This document shows positions 1-11,078 of a DNA stretch of 64,000 nt, one piece after another (positions within the stretch are counted from its first letter, which is position 1; each line of letters opens with the position of its first letter). Origin of the DNA: Carposina sasakii (taxonomy: Eukaryota; Arthropoda; Insecta; Lepidoptera; Carposinidae); NCBI GenBank assembly GCA_014607495.2, contig CP053155.1:13578001-13642000 (forward strand), given 5' to 3'. Position numbers and translations under genes: made by a program. The notes under the pieces are model-generated. The model worked only from the letters and a program-made list of their open reading frames with translations, had not been told where the DNA came from and did no database searches.

Positions 1-518
1 GCCTTCTTTAAAACGAGCCTTTTATGCACTTTTCAAGTGGCAGGACATGTTCCTATTACTGATTGAAATTGGTCATTTTATGTCATGTGTTCTGTTAAGG
101 CCGCTATACAGTCACCAATTTGCACTAACATATAGAAATCTGTTTGGCGGACTAATACAACTGGCCATTCGAAGTGTTATCGTGTAAATTGAAATCTTTT
201 ATAAATTGGAAAATAGAGTATAGGTACAGTCACGAGTAATAAGATGTACATATACATTGTTGGATGGATTGGATTTTGAACCTTAACGCAAGGGCATAAG
301 TAACGCGTTTGTGATGGTTGAATACCAGATTTAAGCCCTGTGATGATGCTGGGTTTCACTAGATTACGATTTTTAGGTAACAAGAAGTTTTCTTATAGAT
401 ATTGTGTAATAAGTTGGGTCGTCTATCGATGCCTTAAAATCTAGTAATTCTGTTTAGGCTAGCCAGTAGTTTAGGTTCTGTTTAGGGATATACTCGTTTA
501 ATACATAATGTTATTAGT
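1..518. other. AT-rich stretch, no gene seen
   Basis: Only a short piece resembling the start of repeat-L (about 333..361, plus) is visible. The open frames here are short and have no protein character. Confidence 0.5.
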
Positions 519-855
519 AGCGGTGATAGCCCAGTGGTTAAGACGTGCACCTTTCAAGCGGGAGGCGTAAGTTCCAATCCCAGTCACGGGCCTGTACCAA
601 TGAATTTATTTCATGTACAGATTTTAATGTTGCAAAATTGTCACTTAGCTCGTGCCTCGGAAAGCACGTAAAACCGTTGGTCCAGCGCCTGACCTGTCTC
701 CGGTCGTGTCGGCTTTCCGTCCCATCGGTCTATGAGAGTAACGGAATAGAGAGTGCATCTGTGTTTGCGCACACACTTGTAATATATCCTGCGTACCTGG
801 CCAATCTCCGTAGAGGTTGGTCGCCTTGGCCGAAATACGGTCCGGAGATCATCAT
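519..855 (+). mobile_element. SINE-A, full-length copy
   Basis: This is a tRNA-derived SINE. The pol III A box TAGCCCAGTGG is at 527..537 and the B-box region GTTCCAATCC at 571..580. A conserved body of about 260 bp follows, ending GGAGATCATCAT. The same unit recurs at 42645, 51161 and 54556 (minus). The open frame across it is not a gene. Confidence 0.9.
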
Positions 856-957
856 AATGCTATATGTTATCTAATGGTTTGTCTATATGCATCTTGTGTT
901 TTTTGCAGTCTGATGTTTAAAGCAGATACATAAAATATTCGCACCGATGTATACCTG

Positions 958-1132
958 AAGGTGGGTTCCCACGGTGCGTGATTTCGCGGACGGACGCGGA
1001 CGCACCGACGGCTACGGACGGACGCGCACCACGGACGCGTCTGTATTACCACGCACGCTCCGTTTCCCACGATCCGTGGTGCGGGCTGGTGCGCGTCCGT
1101 CCGTAATATCACGCACCGTGGGAACCCACCTT
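958..1132. mobile_element. GC-rich foldback MITE, single copy here
   Basis: Terminal inverted repeats of about 25 bp begin AAGGTGGGTTCCCACGGTGC and end in its reverse complement. The inner arms (GGACGGACGCG units) also pair. It is strikingly GC-rich in an AT-rich setting. No transposase is present. Confidence 0.85.
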
Positions 1133-1138
1133 TAGAAG

Positions 1139-1192
1139 TACTGAATTTATTTCATGTACGGAGTTTAGATAAACTAAAATTGTCACTTAGCT
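1139..1192 (+). repeat. SINE-A internal fragment
   Basis: It matches the GAATTTATTTCATGTAC...AAATTGTCACTTAGCT segment of SINE-A. It lies hard against the preceding MITE, which may have landed in an older SINE copy. Confidence 0.7.
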
Positions 1193-1336
1193 GTACCCAA
1201 GGAGGGTTAGCGTCAGGCGCTAAATCCTTGTCGTAAAAGAAAGGAAGAAAATGTGTGGACTAATGATGGTATATGGCTCAATAGCCTAGGTTAGCCAGGG
1301 CTTCTTCTAATATGTCTTCATGTAACTTGGTTCCCC

Positions 1337-1652
1337 ATCTATACATATAATAAAATCGTAACGGATCGCTGTCTGTACATGGAAGATATATGAGAAAAAA
1401 TATTATAGGAGACCTTTATCAGCGCAATAGTACCCAAAATAATGATTTTTGGAATTATTGTCTGTGCGTTTGTGCACGCTAATCTCAGAAACGGCTAAAC
1501 CGATTTCGATGTACTTTTCAGGAATATATTCTGACAGATCCCACTTAACATATAGGCTACTTTTTATCACGGGCAAATGTTTTTATCCCGGATAATTTGG
1601 ACATTTTGTTTTATCTAGAGTCCACGCGGTCGGAGTCGCGGGCGTCCACTAG
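1337..1652 (-). mobile_element. RTE-D 3' tail
   Basis: This is the reverse complement of the unit that starts ACTAGTGGACGCC.GCGACTCCGTCC and ends ATTATATGTATAGAT. The sentence-like motifs AAAGTAGCCTATATGTTAAG and AAATCGGTT.AGCCGTTTCTGAG are typical of lepidopteran RTE-type 3' UTRs (from memory). 5'-truncated copies with TATAGATA tails suggest LINE retrotransposition. Confidence 0.75.
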
Positions 1653-1965
1653 AATACAAATATGATGCAAATATAAACCCATGTACACGTCCAATCGGCC
1701 CGCCCTCAAGTGTAGTGTGAACGGACCGTAATTATAATGTACCTATTTTATAGTTTACCGACGGCAAATTTATTAAATATACCAAGTGTTTTAGAAGATG
1801 ATATACAGGAATACCTAGTTAGGAAATAATACTTTATCCTTTACACTTTCTTCTCACAAGTTTAAACCATTCGATTAAAAAAAGTTACCCCTTCTAAATC
1901 GTGATATGAGATTATGTTACAAGTCAATAATTTACCTCTCCCATCATAAATTAATTTTAACCTTA

Positions 1966-2187
1966 AAGCCTCGAGCACAACGGATGCGTATGCGTGCACG
2001 TAAGCGTAGACGTGCACGTACCTCTGAGTTTAATGTATGGAACTGTCACCGCTTGACGTCTATGCTTACGTCTACGCATACGCATCCGTCTTCCCGTGCC
2101 TATACAGTTCCATAAATTACAACTCGGAGATACGTGTACGTCTACGCTTACGTGCACGCATACGCATCCGGTGTGCTCGAGGCTTAA
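1966..2187. mobile_element. Foldback element of alternating purine-pyrimidine repeats, copy 1
   Basis: The arms start GCCTCGAGCACA and run into GGATGCGTATGCGTGCACGT. A third copy of the arm motif lies inside, at about 2055..2092. TTAA is present at both outer ends, as in piggyBac-type insertions. A second copy is at 12517. Confidence 0.8.
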
Positions 2188-2235
2188 GGGCATATTTTTC
2201 CAAACGTCAGACTATCAGAAGAAGAAGTGGCGCCG

Positions 2236-2283
2236 GCACATGGTGCCACTTCTGACCAATTTTGAGGGTATAGTTGAGATAGT
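2236..2283 (-). repeat. Repeat-I fragment
   Basis: ACATGGTGCCACTTCTGACC and the AATTTTGAGGGTATAGTTGAGAT that follows match the minus-strand copy at 42001. Confidence 0.7.
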
Positions 2284-2841
2284 CATTTGTTTCGTCAATA
2301 AAATTGTACGCAACAGGCAAGAAAATGGTCTTGTGAATGAGGCTTACCACTTTGTATTATACAAGAAAATACAGAAACTACGTATAAAGAAAGTTTCCGT
2401 CCATATTACAAATACAAACGAACTACGTTTACCAAATGCAATCCAATAAAAAAACAAAATCGAAGCTTATCTTAACAAACAGTTAATTACTCGTGTATGG
2501 CATAAAGATAGGTCATTAAGATTGCTTCAGATGTAAGTCATAACTAATTATCTCCTAGTTTAATATAATATAGACTAAGAGGCTCCGGCCGAAACGTCGA
2601 CCTTTTCATATCTGCCACACAACTGTCAAATATGTAATTTGGTTATGGAATATAGAGTTGGTGGGCGATAGAATAGCTTCTTTATTATTTTTAACACAAT
2701 TTTTTTTTTTGTAAATTTCTTAAGCGAAAGGAAAGATCATTTATAGATGTAAGGTTAAAAATTGCCTATAAATAAAGGAAACGTTGGTTAAATTTTATTG
2801 TTTCATTACCTAAAATAGAAGTTACTGAATTATAGAAGGAA
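2284..2841. other. Stretch without recognised features
   Basis: AT-rich sequence. The open frame running into it from 2096 starts inside repeats and has no domain character. I see nothing else. Confidence 0.4.
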
Positions 2842-3030
2842 CTGAGCTATCGGGTCACTTAACTCGGATAACGAATTTTACCATCTCTTTTAAATTATGT
2901 TTTGGCAACGTTATTTTTTCATCCCGATAGCTATACACTAGCCAAATCTCGGTCAACAAAGCTGAATCCCTCAGCACAATGTTTAATGATGAAACGATCA
3001 ACCATATCCTAGCGGATTATATTACTTGAG
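2842..3030 (-). repeat. SINE-B upstream body, truncated
   Basis: It is the reverse complement of 46501..46690, sharing GATGAAACGATCAACC, CCCGATAGCTATACACTAGCC and CTCGGATAACGAATTTTACC. It stops just inside the tRNA-like part (CGGGTCA). Confidence 0.8.
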
Positions 3031-3442
3031 CGGTTGAAGTATCTTATAAATTTATCTTAATTAAGATATTTACTATAAATATTAATAAGAAAATGAAATA
3101 ATTTATTTTTAACTGGAAATATCTTTTTTTAATTTCTGGGTAAGATTTTGTTAAATTAGATTTTACGAGTGGATTTTTTTTTTGAAGTAAATACCAAATG
3201 ATTTGAAAAAACTACAGTGAATTATTAAAATTTCTAAACGGCTTTTCTATGTTCCGCCGCATCAACTGACACGACGCGGGTCACGGGAACGGACAGACAG
3301 ACAGACGGAGGTCAGGGCGCTAATAATTATCTAATTAGAAATTATACGACTTTCTCCTGCACTATACCTATACTCTTGTGTGTGATATGTTTTTACTATC
3401 TTTTTAAAATGATATTAATGAATTATTGCTTTCATATACATA

Positions 3443-3942
3443 CACACATCTGTGTCCTAAAATGGGGCAGCAGGATCTCGAAGTAGGCACGATTAGCATA
3501 GCATGGTCAGCACCCGTATGATGAATTTGGTGAGAGCGAGATGTCTCACTTTTAAACGTCAAATCCACAGAGCTAAGTAATAACTAAGCAAGTGTTTCTA
3601 CTTGGTGTGTAAAAAGGGATTGTAAACCTCTTCTATCAGCTCTAATTCATTCAGTCCTGGATCGAGAACAGGTGTCTATTCTAATTCTTAAGTCTATTTT
3701 TTTACATGCGAATTACATACATTTAGTTTATCTAGTTATTAATAGCTCTGTGAATTTGACGTTTAAAAGTGAGACATCTCGCTGTCACCAAATTCATCAT
3801 ACGCAGATGCAACAGTTCAGTGACAAGCTGTTAGCTCAGCTCATTGCCTGTGAGAACGAGTCTGAATCCCTTATTTGACTCTTACGATATGCACCGAAGG
3901 GATTGTGTATTATAGTGAAGCTACGCATCTGCACAGGTAGGT
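3443..3942 (-). repeat. Repeat-L copy, interrupted by a MITE
   Basis: Decayed minus copy. GGGGCAGCAGGATC and TTAGCATAGCATGG lie left of the insertion and CTCTTACGATATGCACCGAAGG right of it. In plus sense the consensus runs GTGCTGATGCGGGGCTTCAC through GTAAGAGTCGACTAAGGA and GATCCTGCAGTTCTGG to GAACACAGCCG. Its class is unknown. Confidence 0.75.
3516..3802. mobile_element. MITE nested in repeat-L
   Basis: Inverted arms of about 60 bp (GTATGATGAATTTGGTGAGA at the left, its reverse complement at 3743..3802) enclose about 165 bp. Repeat-L sequence resumes on both sides, so the MITE is the younger insertion. Confidence 0.85.
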
Positions 3943-3993
3943 TAGGTAAGTTTTATGAATGCAAAAACATGATATTTAAAAAGTTTATTCGTG

Positions 3994-4306
3994 ACTAGTG
4001 GACGCCCGCGACTCCGTCCGCGTGGACTACAGAAAAAAGAAAATGTCGAAATTATCCAGGATAAAAACATTTTCCCGGAATAATAAGTAGCTTATATGCT
4101 AAGTGGGACCTGTCACAATATATTCCTGAAAACTGCATCGAAATCGGTTTAGCCGTTTCTGAGAATAGCGTGCACAAACGCACAGACAAATTGACAAAAA
4201 ATCCAAAAATCATTCTTTCGGATACTATTGCGTTGATAAAGTTTTTTCTCATATATCTTCCATGTACAGACAGCGATCCGTTACATTTTTATTATATGTA
4301 TAGATA
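3994..4306 (+). mobile_element. RTE-D 3' tail
   Basis: Near-complete copy from ACTAGTGGACGCCCGCGACT to TTTTATTATATGTATAGATA. Confidence 0.78.
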
Positions 4307-4329
4307 TATTTTGATGATAATCATAACAT

Positions 4330-4477
4330 AGTACGAGTATAAAACAAAGTTGGTTCCCGCTGTCTGTCTGTCCCTATGTATGCTTACATCTTTTGAACTA
4401 CGAAATGATTCAAGAGCAAGGTGTGTATGTATAGTATCAGTATTGCACCTGTCCGAAGCCGGGATGGGTCGCTAGTT
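4330..4477 (-). repeat. RTE-like 3' tail, second subfamily
   Basis: In minus sense it starts ACTAGCGACCCATCCCGGCTTC and contains a CATACACACCTTGCTC segment, resembling other lepidopteran RTE 3' ends (from memory). Single copy here. Confidence 0.5.
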
Positions 4478-4479
4478 AA

Positions 4480-5555
4480 ATATAAACTCCCATTAAAGAC
4501 TTTCTGCTGCAATTAACGATAATTCCCGATTGTCCCATACCAGTTAACGTGGCAGTATTTTAATATGTTACAAAGTTACGAGTTGTAACAGTTTAAGATG
4601 TTATCATAGTCTAGGATCCCTGTGGAGCAACGCGGGGGGAGAGGGGGGGTTTGTTTATGATCATAAAACTACAAATTAACCGATATTATAATTTTAACTA
4701 GCTGCTCCATGCGACTTTGTTCTAGTTATGTAAACAAGATACCAAGCTTCCTATCAAAGATTAAAGCTTGTCAGAACCAGTTCAAAGCTTACAGTAATCA
4801 GGCTGCCCACTACTGCCCACCTTTTGACCAATCTCACCCGATTAACTCAATTGTAGTGCGATCCTTACATTATTCGACCTGGAGATCAACTTCGTTGATC
4901 TCTAAAAACATAACTATCTATCTTTTAACCAGACCTTAATGCCTAGTATATAAAGTGTTTCAAACGTGTCGAGTTAAGTTTTAAACACAAAGAATAACGT
5001 TTAAAGCAATAAGACCACCCGCTGTACGTTAAGTTACAAAACCGATCGGTGATTAGCCACGTCGCTACTGTGTATGCGGTATAACAGAGTTTGTTAGGTA
5101 AATACTGTAGTACCAGTTTTCGCCGTGGATATGTTGTGTGTGGGGTGGTGTAGGTGTAAATGGTGTAGTTATAAGTGGTAATGATCATGAAGGAAAGACA
5201 AATAAGAGGTGGGATAACTGCGTTTAGAAAATATGGAAGGAACATAGAGATTACTTTAATATATTTGAAGGATTCAAGAAATTAGCAAAAGGACTTTGTT
5301 GTTGAGGGGCTTTACTACAGTTTCGAGATTTGCTAGACTAGAATGTAATAAACACATAAATGTATACAGTTGTTCCAGGTAAATAATATTGAAGACAATT
5401 TGTAGGTGGGTGTAACATTAGAAAAACAATTTCCAAACAGAAATTTAGTCTAAAATCATTCCCAATGTAAAATGGAGTAGACGGAAGAAGCTATTACCAG
5501 CGACGAGTTGTTGCTCATTCTGAAAAAAAAAAACCTATCACTGATCATCACATAT
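4480..5555. other. AT-rich stretch, no gene seen
   Basis: Contains a G-rich run near 4634..4651 and a short A tract near 5523. The open frames have no recognisable protein content. Confidence 0.4.
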
Positions 5556-5620
5556 CTAGCCTCGCCACGCTAAACGTGGCTACGGAATCCTTCATGATCC
5601 TGCGGTTCTGGCGGTTACCC
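5556..5620 (+). repeat. Repeat-L fragment
   Basis: CTAAACGTGGCTACGGAATC and CATGATCCTGCGGTTCTGGC match the second half of repeat-L. Confidence 0.65.
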
Positions 5621-5671
5621 CATTATTATAACATAATCGCGTATATTATGTATGTACAAAATCATATGTAC

Positions 5672-6005
5672 ACTGGCGGCTCGTCCTAAGGAGCGCTGGT
5701 GCGGTGCACTCCCACCCACGAAGATTACATATTTCTCTATATTTTTAATTATCTTTAAATTCTACTATGTTTATACAATAGTGTCTACGCGTTTGTCTCA
5801 AGTAAGTTGTAATCTTATGTATCGAGTGGAGCTCTAGCGATCGTGCTCCAATGAAACAAAATTTGGTACGATTCCTAGTACTGTATTCAATGAGTGCGAA
5901 AGAGACATACCGACATAGGCCGGCGCGTGAAGTAGAAGATTTTTTATGAAAAAGTAACCTTTTCTGGAGCGCCGCTCACTTTAATTCGCGTATGCGGCCA
6001 CTAGA
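5672..6005. mobile_element. Possible DNA-transposon remnant
   Basis: The left end CACTGGCGGCTCGTCC and the right end GCGGCCACTAG (reverse complement CTAGTGGCCGC) form a weak inverted pair, and both ends carry a GGAGCGC-type word just inside. The call rests on this alone. Confidence 0.3.
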
Positions 6006-6118
6006 GGTCGCTTAGCCCGAGTTAGAACGCGATATGGTTGTCTTTAATGTGTTTTAATAGGTCATCTGAATTTTTATAAGTGTACAGTTGAGCTTGCACT
6101 ATGTATGTATAATGTACT

Positions 6119-6208
6119 CTACATTAACAGTTCCTTGGATTACATTAGCCGTCCCCTGGTCTACATGCAGTTCCCTGGTCTACATTAGCAGTTCTCTGGT
6201 CTACATCA
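6119..6208. repeat. Short tandem repeat, about 4 imperfect units
   Basis: Units of roughly 22-24 bp of the form GCAGTTCCCTGGTCTACATTA are repeated with substitutions. Confidence 0.75.
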
Positions 6209-6215
6209 GCATCTC

Positions 6216-6485
6216 CTCTTCATGCTTCCTCTTTAATGATGGTCTCTGTTAATGAGCTTTAGTGATAATGACGTATTCCTGCGAGCTCTTTAGCAGGTAA
6301 TTGTTAGACGATATCGTTTAAACGTTCCACTATATACTTTCTATGTATGCGTTTGATATCCACCTATCCAATTCTTGGATATTGACATACGTAGAAATGC
6401 AGCATTGTACATATATGGTGGATAGGCAGCCTAATGTGCTAGGTTTTCAACCCTTGATGTGAAAAGAGGCGTGTTATAATTATTT
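6216..6485. other. Unassigned AT-rich sequence
   Basis: No recognised feature between the tandem repeat and the LINE fragment. Confidence 0.4.
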
Positions 6486-6665
6486 GCAGTCCACTGCTGG
6501 ACGTACGAGAATGCCACCCCAAGAGTATGCCACATGGCTCGATCTCCCGTTTTTGCCCTCCAGTCACAACCAGCCGCCCTCTTTAAGTCATCGGTATATC
6601 TGACTGGAGGGCGTCCAAAACTACGCTTGTCGAGGCAGTCTCCATTCGAGAACCAAACTTACTTT
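6486..6665 (-). pseudogene. RTE-like LINE, 3' coding end fragment
   Basis: It matches the minus-strand LINE end at 48589: CAGTCCACTGCTGGACGTA, GCCCTCCAGTCACAACCAGC, TTTAAGTCATCGGT and GGAGGGCGTCCAA. On the minus strand this is the C-terminal tail of a reverse-transcriptase ORF, here with indels. Confidence 0.7.
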
Positions 6666-7142
6666 TCGTGTTGATTACGTGTACAATAATTTTCGCTAAT
6701 TTACCTATTTCCATGAGAAGTCATTATCCAATAAACTTTCTTTATTCAAATTACCTGGCATTATTAAGTCAATTAACATTTACAATTATTAAGTGATATA
6801 CCTACCTAGCAATAAAAATTACAGTTATACTGCCCTAATCAAGAAAGCACACATATAGGTAAAACTTACGATTTATGATAGCTCATAAATTGGTTATATT
6901 ATGTTGAGGAAACATACAAATAGTGAAGGTTCCGTAAGTCGTCTCAAGGGCACCCTAATGATATAAAAAGCACAAAGAAGTGTACTACATTTGTTTATGA
7001 AAACAATATTTTTGACAATAGCATAACGGACGCAAAAATATTGGCCTGTGATTTATTTATAAAATTTTATTTTTTCTGTTCTTTTCACTAATATATGTTA
7101 CTATATGTTCTTCATAACATTTCAGGCATAGGTGACAATCTC
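6666..7142. other. AT-rich stretch, nothing recognised
   Basis: No repeat shared with the rest of the window and no convincing reading frame. Confidence 0.4.
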
Positions 7143-7245
7143 GTTCATACATATATATATATATATACATTTATCACGATTGTATTCCCAAATGATGTAG
7201 TCAGAACTGAGAACCGAAGGATCACAAATGAGATTTCGGTTATTG
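7143..7245 (-). repeat. Repeat-L fragment with (TA)n end
   Basis: GTATTCCCAAATGATGTAGTCAGAACTG followed by GGATCACAAATGAGAT is the start of repeat-L in minus sense, next to an ATATATAT run at 7151..7167. Confidence 0.6.
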
Positions 7246-7789
7246 GATCTGGCTAGGGAGATTGTGGGAGAGAACTTTAGCATCGGAAAACAACTTCTTA
7301 AAAATATCGTAAAAGGTTTCTCTAAGCTCGTTTATAGGTATCAAAAAGCAATCACCATAACATAACCCATGCAATATAATATCCCATTTCGCTATTTAAA
7401 AATTTCATTAGACATCCGCATGAACACAAAAACTTATATTACCGTTTGAAAGGTGATATGATTAATAATATAATAATTAATGGTTGATTGGTTCAGCTAC
7501 TCCATTACTCTGTGTTTTTGTGTCGGCTGGTAATGAGAGGACGGTAATGTAATGAGATTCAAGAGGTATTGGGGCAGCGGTTAGGTTTATAGGTTTATTC
7601 ATATGGTTTTAACTTCAATAAAATTATTACTAATAATAATAATAGAGTAATAATTTCAATTTAACTAGTAAGACATTGGACATAGGTCTGTTTGATACAA
7701 GTGCTGTGGCGGTTAGACGGACCATAGCTGGATCCTTTTTCAAATAGTCTTGTGTTTTAATTGACCTAAATTATGTGTGATGTACCTAG
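7246..7789. other. AT-rich stretch, nothing recognised
   Basis: Contains a TAATAATAAT run near 7629..7645. No gene or shared repeat seen. Confidence 0.4.
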
Positions 7790-8000
7790 CCGCGAGTGAA
7801 TAAGTACATAAGAAACTATTTTGCTAAATTAGTAAGTCAAGTCAATTTGTAATTGTGTTGCGTAATATTTTTGTGTCGCATACTTGCGGAGACCTTAATT
7901 TAGCTGTATGTCACTATATTGTTGTTATTACTGCCTTAATGTAGCTGTTGGTCTTCCTAATACCAAATAAATAAATAAATAAAATAAATAGATAAATAAG
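7790..8000 (+). repeat. Probable LINE 3' end with (AAAT)n tail
   Basis: TGCCTTAATGTAGCTGTTGGTCTTCC leads directly into an AAATAAATAAATAAAT tail, as in insect non-LTR 3' ends. Single copy here, so the class is not certain. Confidence 0.5.
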
Positions 8001-8294
8001 TAATTACTAGATAGGGTCAGTTTTAAAAAACCGATATGGCAAACCTCTTGTATCGGGGCGTTAATTGTCATATTATGGAGATTGAAGTTAAATAACGAGA
8101 AATGTTTACTAAACACTGTACCTAATTAATGAAATTAGAATGAAATTGACTTATTTAACTGGCTAAACCATCTGGAGTATTCTAGAGGTATGAAAATTTA
8201 TCCAATTTAAATAATAGGTACTAGTGGCTTCTATCTATCTACATAGGTAATCAGGTAGATATATATGTATGTAGCATGCCCGTATCCTCTAGCC

Positions 8295-8477
8295 CAGAGG
8301 TTCCCAAACTTTTTTTACTCATAGACCCCTTTTAAAAGTTAACTGGTTCTGGTAGACTACAGGCCTACACCACATACAAATTAATTGTGAACCTCCATTT
8401 TTTCACATCAACGTAGACCTCCACCGAGTCTCCTGTGGATCCTTGGGGGTCCACCTGGACCACTTTGGGAACCACTG
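8295..8477. mobile_element. hAT-type MITE with 8-bp target duplication
   Basis: Terminal repeats CAGAGGTTCCCAAACTTTTT and TTTGGGAACCACTG, flanked on both sides by the identical 8-mer CTCTAGCC (8287..8294 and 8478..8485). An 8-bp duplication and CAG.GGTTCCCAAA ends are the hAT signature. No transposase. Confidence 0.93.
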
Positions 8478-8630
8478 CTCTAGCCTTTTCGCACCTTCCT
8501 GGTAGAACGGAAACTATGTAAATACGTTCTTTACATTTATTTAATTATTGTTTATTCTTAAAATATACATAACACCTATAAGAAAAATATATATTTTAAT
8601 TTGTGTCTGTACTGTGTGTAATTATTATGA

Positions 8631-8958
8631 ACTAGTGGATGCCGGCGACTCCGTCCGCGTGGACTACAGAAAAAACGAAATGTCGAAATTATCTGGGACA
8701 AAAATATTTTCCCGGGATAAAAAGTAGCCTATATGTTAAGTGGGACCTGTCAAAATATATTCCTGAAAACTGCATCGAAATCGGTTCAGCCGTTTCTGAG
8801 ATTAGCGTGCACAAACGCACAGACAAACAGACAAAAATTCCAAAAATCATCGTTTTGGGTCCTATTGCGTTGATAAAGGTCTCCTATAATATTTTTTCTC
8901 CTATATCTTCCATGTACGGACAGCGATCCGTTACATTTTTATTATATGTATAGATAGA
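8631..8958 (+). mobile_element. RTE-D 3' tail
   Basis: Complete copy, very similar to 39236. The 104-aa open frame across it is non-coding repeat. Confidence 0.8.
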
Positions 8959-9296
8959 TAACACTGATATTTTGTTAAGATTCGTAATTCGCCAAAAATA
9001 TTCACATAATTGTCATTAATCTTAAGTAACACATAACCTAAAAGTTCAAAGTAACTTCCGATGCACAAATGAGTATAATTATAGTATCATACATACGCCA
9101 GTGTAAACAAATTGCGCGCGCGCACGAAGTTATTTGCGAAATAAAACCCATGAATAAGTCATTAAATCCGCGATCTGTGATGAACTGATGACCTATGTAC
9201 ATTCAATTGAACTATGATCAAATAGATATAACATCTGTTGCATGGAGAGCTTTCACATGGGACGATTTCGTTACGACACGAGACGGCGATCAGTAC

Positions 9297-9560
9297 TGGG
9301 GGGCAATTCTTGAAAAATTTTGGGCCGAAACGCAACCACTATCGAACCGTTAACGAAACGAGGTGTGAATATAGTTACCACTTAAGTAATAAGGTATATT
9401 TTAGCATGCATCGGTCGCGAGTATGACTGAATAAAAACAAATATCTGTCTCGTGCTGAAATTATGTCACCATAAAGTTATTACGAATATTGTTTTGTTCT
9501 GAGCGTCTACAACGGTTCCGTTTCGGCTTAGTTCCAACTGGATTTCGAGAATTGCCCCCA
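9297..9560. mobile_element. MITE-G, complete
   Basis: It starts GGGGGCAATTCTTGAAAA with GCCGAAACGCAACCACTA and ends CGTTTCGGCTTAGTTCC...GAGAATTGCCCCCA, so both ends are inverted copies of GGGGGCAATTCT. Further copies are at 24936 and 57897. Confidence 0.88.
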
Positions 9561-9615
9561 GTATTGGAGAAGTTGTAGTTTATACAGTAGGTAATAAAAA
9601 AAAAATAAAAAAAAT

Positions 9616-9828
9616 TTTAGCTCGTGCCTCGTAAAACTGTTGGTCCTGCGCCTGATCTCTCTCCGGTCGTGTCGGCTTTCCGTCCCATCGGACTATGAGA
9701 GTAACGGAATAGAGAGTGCATCTGTGTTTGCGCTCACACTTGTTCACTATAATATCTCCTGCGTACCTGGCCAATCTCCGAAGAGATTGGTCGCCTTGGC
9801 CGAAATACGGTCAGAGATCATCATCATG
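9616..9828 (+). mobile_element. SINE-A, 5'-truncated copy
   Basis: The tRNA-like head is missing. It begins at AGCTCGTGCCTCG and runs to GAGATCATCATCAT. Confidence 0.85.
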
Positions 9829-10083
9829 AATTTTAAAAACATCCTAGCATATGTATGCCCACGGTATATAGAAATAACTTATCATGTACATACTAATTAA
9901 TATATAATTATCTAAGTTCTACAAATAAAGATTCTCTCTTTGATTTATTTGCAACTTGGAACTGTGTGGCGTAGAACTTTCGTGTTCTATTGGACCGCTT
10001 GCTTGCACCCATGTAGTTACCATACTGAAAAAAGGTTTTACTCGTTGCATACCTACATATGCTATAAGTAAAGAGTCTTTACT

Positions 10084-10298
10084 CCTAAGGGGCGGGCCAG
10101 ACAGAAGAGACGTAAGACGCAGACGAGGCGCGGACATTTGTCTCTACCGCATCCCCTTCATACAAAATGTATAGAAGCGTCGCCACGCAAAACATACGAA
10201 AAGACGGGGCGCGGGCGCGACGTAGGAAGAAAATAATCGTCTCCGCCCTGTTCGCGTCTTATGTCTCTTTTCATCTTCTGTCTGGCCTGCGCCTTAGG
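10084..10298. mobile_element. GC-rich foldback MITE
   Basis: The left end CCTAAGGGGCGGGCCAGACA pairs with the right end TGTCTGGCCTGCGCCTTAGG, and the pairing continues through GAAGAGACGTAAGACGC. Single copy. Confidence 0.85.
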
Positions 10299-10299
10299 T

Positions 10300-10643
10300 A
10301 TCGCTTCGTTACTTAGTGGAAGTGGACAGTGACACGGCCATATAGGGTTGCCTGTTCATATCTCTACCTACGGATTATTGTAAAGTGCATTCTAGCTATA
10401 TAGCTTGCTGTATATATATTTACTCCAGGCTTGTAATGTGCTCAAACTGTTTTCAGTGTCAGGAATTGATTCCTAAACGTGTCGTAACGTGTAAAGATGA
10501 TATTGATGGAACATACAGCACGATTCCTTATGTTGGGTTGTGAACAAACATGCAGTATATTTTGTATGGCTTCATTTTGAGTAAAGTTAGTTATTTAGTC
10601 AATATCGGGGTCGATATTATGTAGATAGAATATTTATGTTCAA
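10300..10643. other. Unassigned AT-rich sequence
   Basis: No shared repeat or reading frame of note. Confidence 0.4.
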
Positions 10644-10950
10644 CTAGCGGACCTGACAGACGTTGTCCTGTCCCACGCCTTTGAACTAACGTCACTCAAT
10701 ATGTTTTGCCTTCCCGGAATCTCTTTATTAATATTCGAACTTTCAAATTTCGAACAAATTGTTTGTATGGAAGTATAGAAAAGGGTTGTTTTTAGACTTT
10801 TTTACGCATTTTTTAAATTTTCTCTCCGTTAGAACCATTCCTGTACTTCAAGGAATATGCTAAAAAACGAATTAGCGAATTCGGTTCAGTCGTCCTCGAG
10901 ATCCGCGCTTACCAACAAAATTAAGGATAAATTTTTATATTATAGATTAT
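10644..10950 (+). repeat. RTE-like 3' tail, third subfamily
   Basis: Begins ACTAGCGGACCTGACAGACG and contains TTCGGTTCAGTCGTCC. It ends near a TATAGATTA tail. It resembles lepidopteran RTE 3' UTRs, but no second copy is present. Confidence 0.55.
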
Positions 10951-10984
10951 TTTTCAGCCTAGGTGCAAGTAGTATGACAGCAGT

Positions 10985-11078
10985 ATATTATAGATGTATG
11001 CATACACGGCTGTGTTGTCAAAAATGGGGTAGTTGGAATAGCAGGATCGTGAATGAGATCCCAGAGTCATGTTTACCA
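10985..11078 (-). repeat. Repeat-L fragment
   Basis: ACGGCTGTGTTGTCAAAAATGG then GCAGGATCGTGAATGAGATC match the end of repeat-L in minus sense. Confidence 0.7.

Noticed and set aside
520..592. tRNA gene (also at 42646, 46680, 51162, 61592, 63790)
   Set aside because: A and B boxes are present, but the surrounding repeat body, lack of a proper acceptor stem and repeated occurrence show tRNA-derived SINEs.
1963..2193. Arg/His-rich proteins over the 2.0-kb palindrome
   Set aside because: Low-complexity frames across the GCGTAT-type repeat of a foldback element.
6119..6208. CRISPR array
   Set aside because: Only a few imperfect tandem units without unique spacers, in a eukaryotic genome.
8639..8953. 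104-aa protein (and the similar 78-aa frame at 39319)
   Set aside because: Both are frames across RTE-D tails. The shared sequence is repeat, not a conserved gene.
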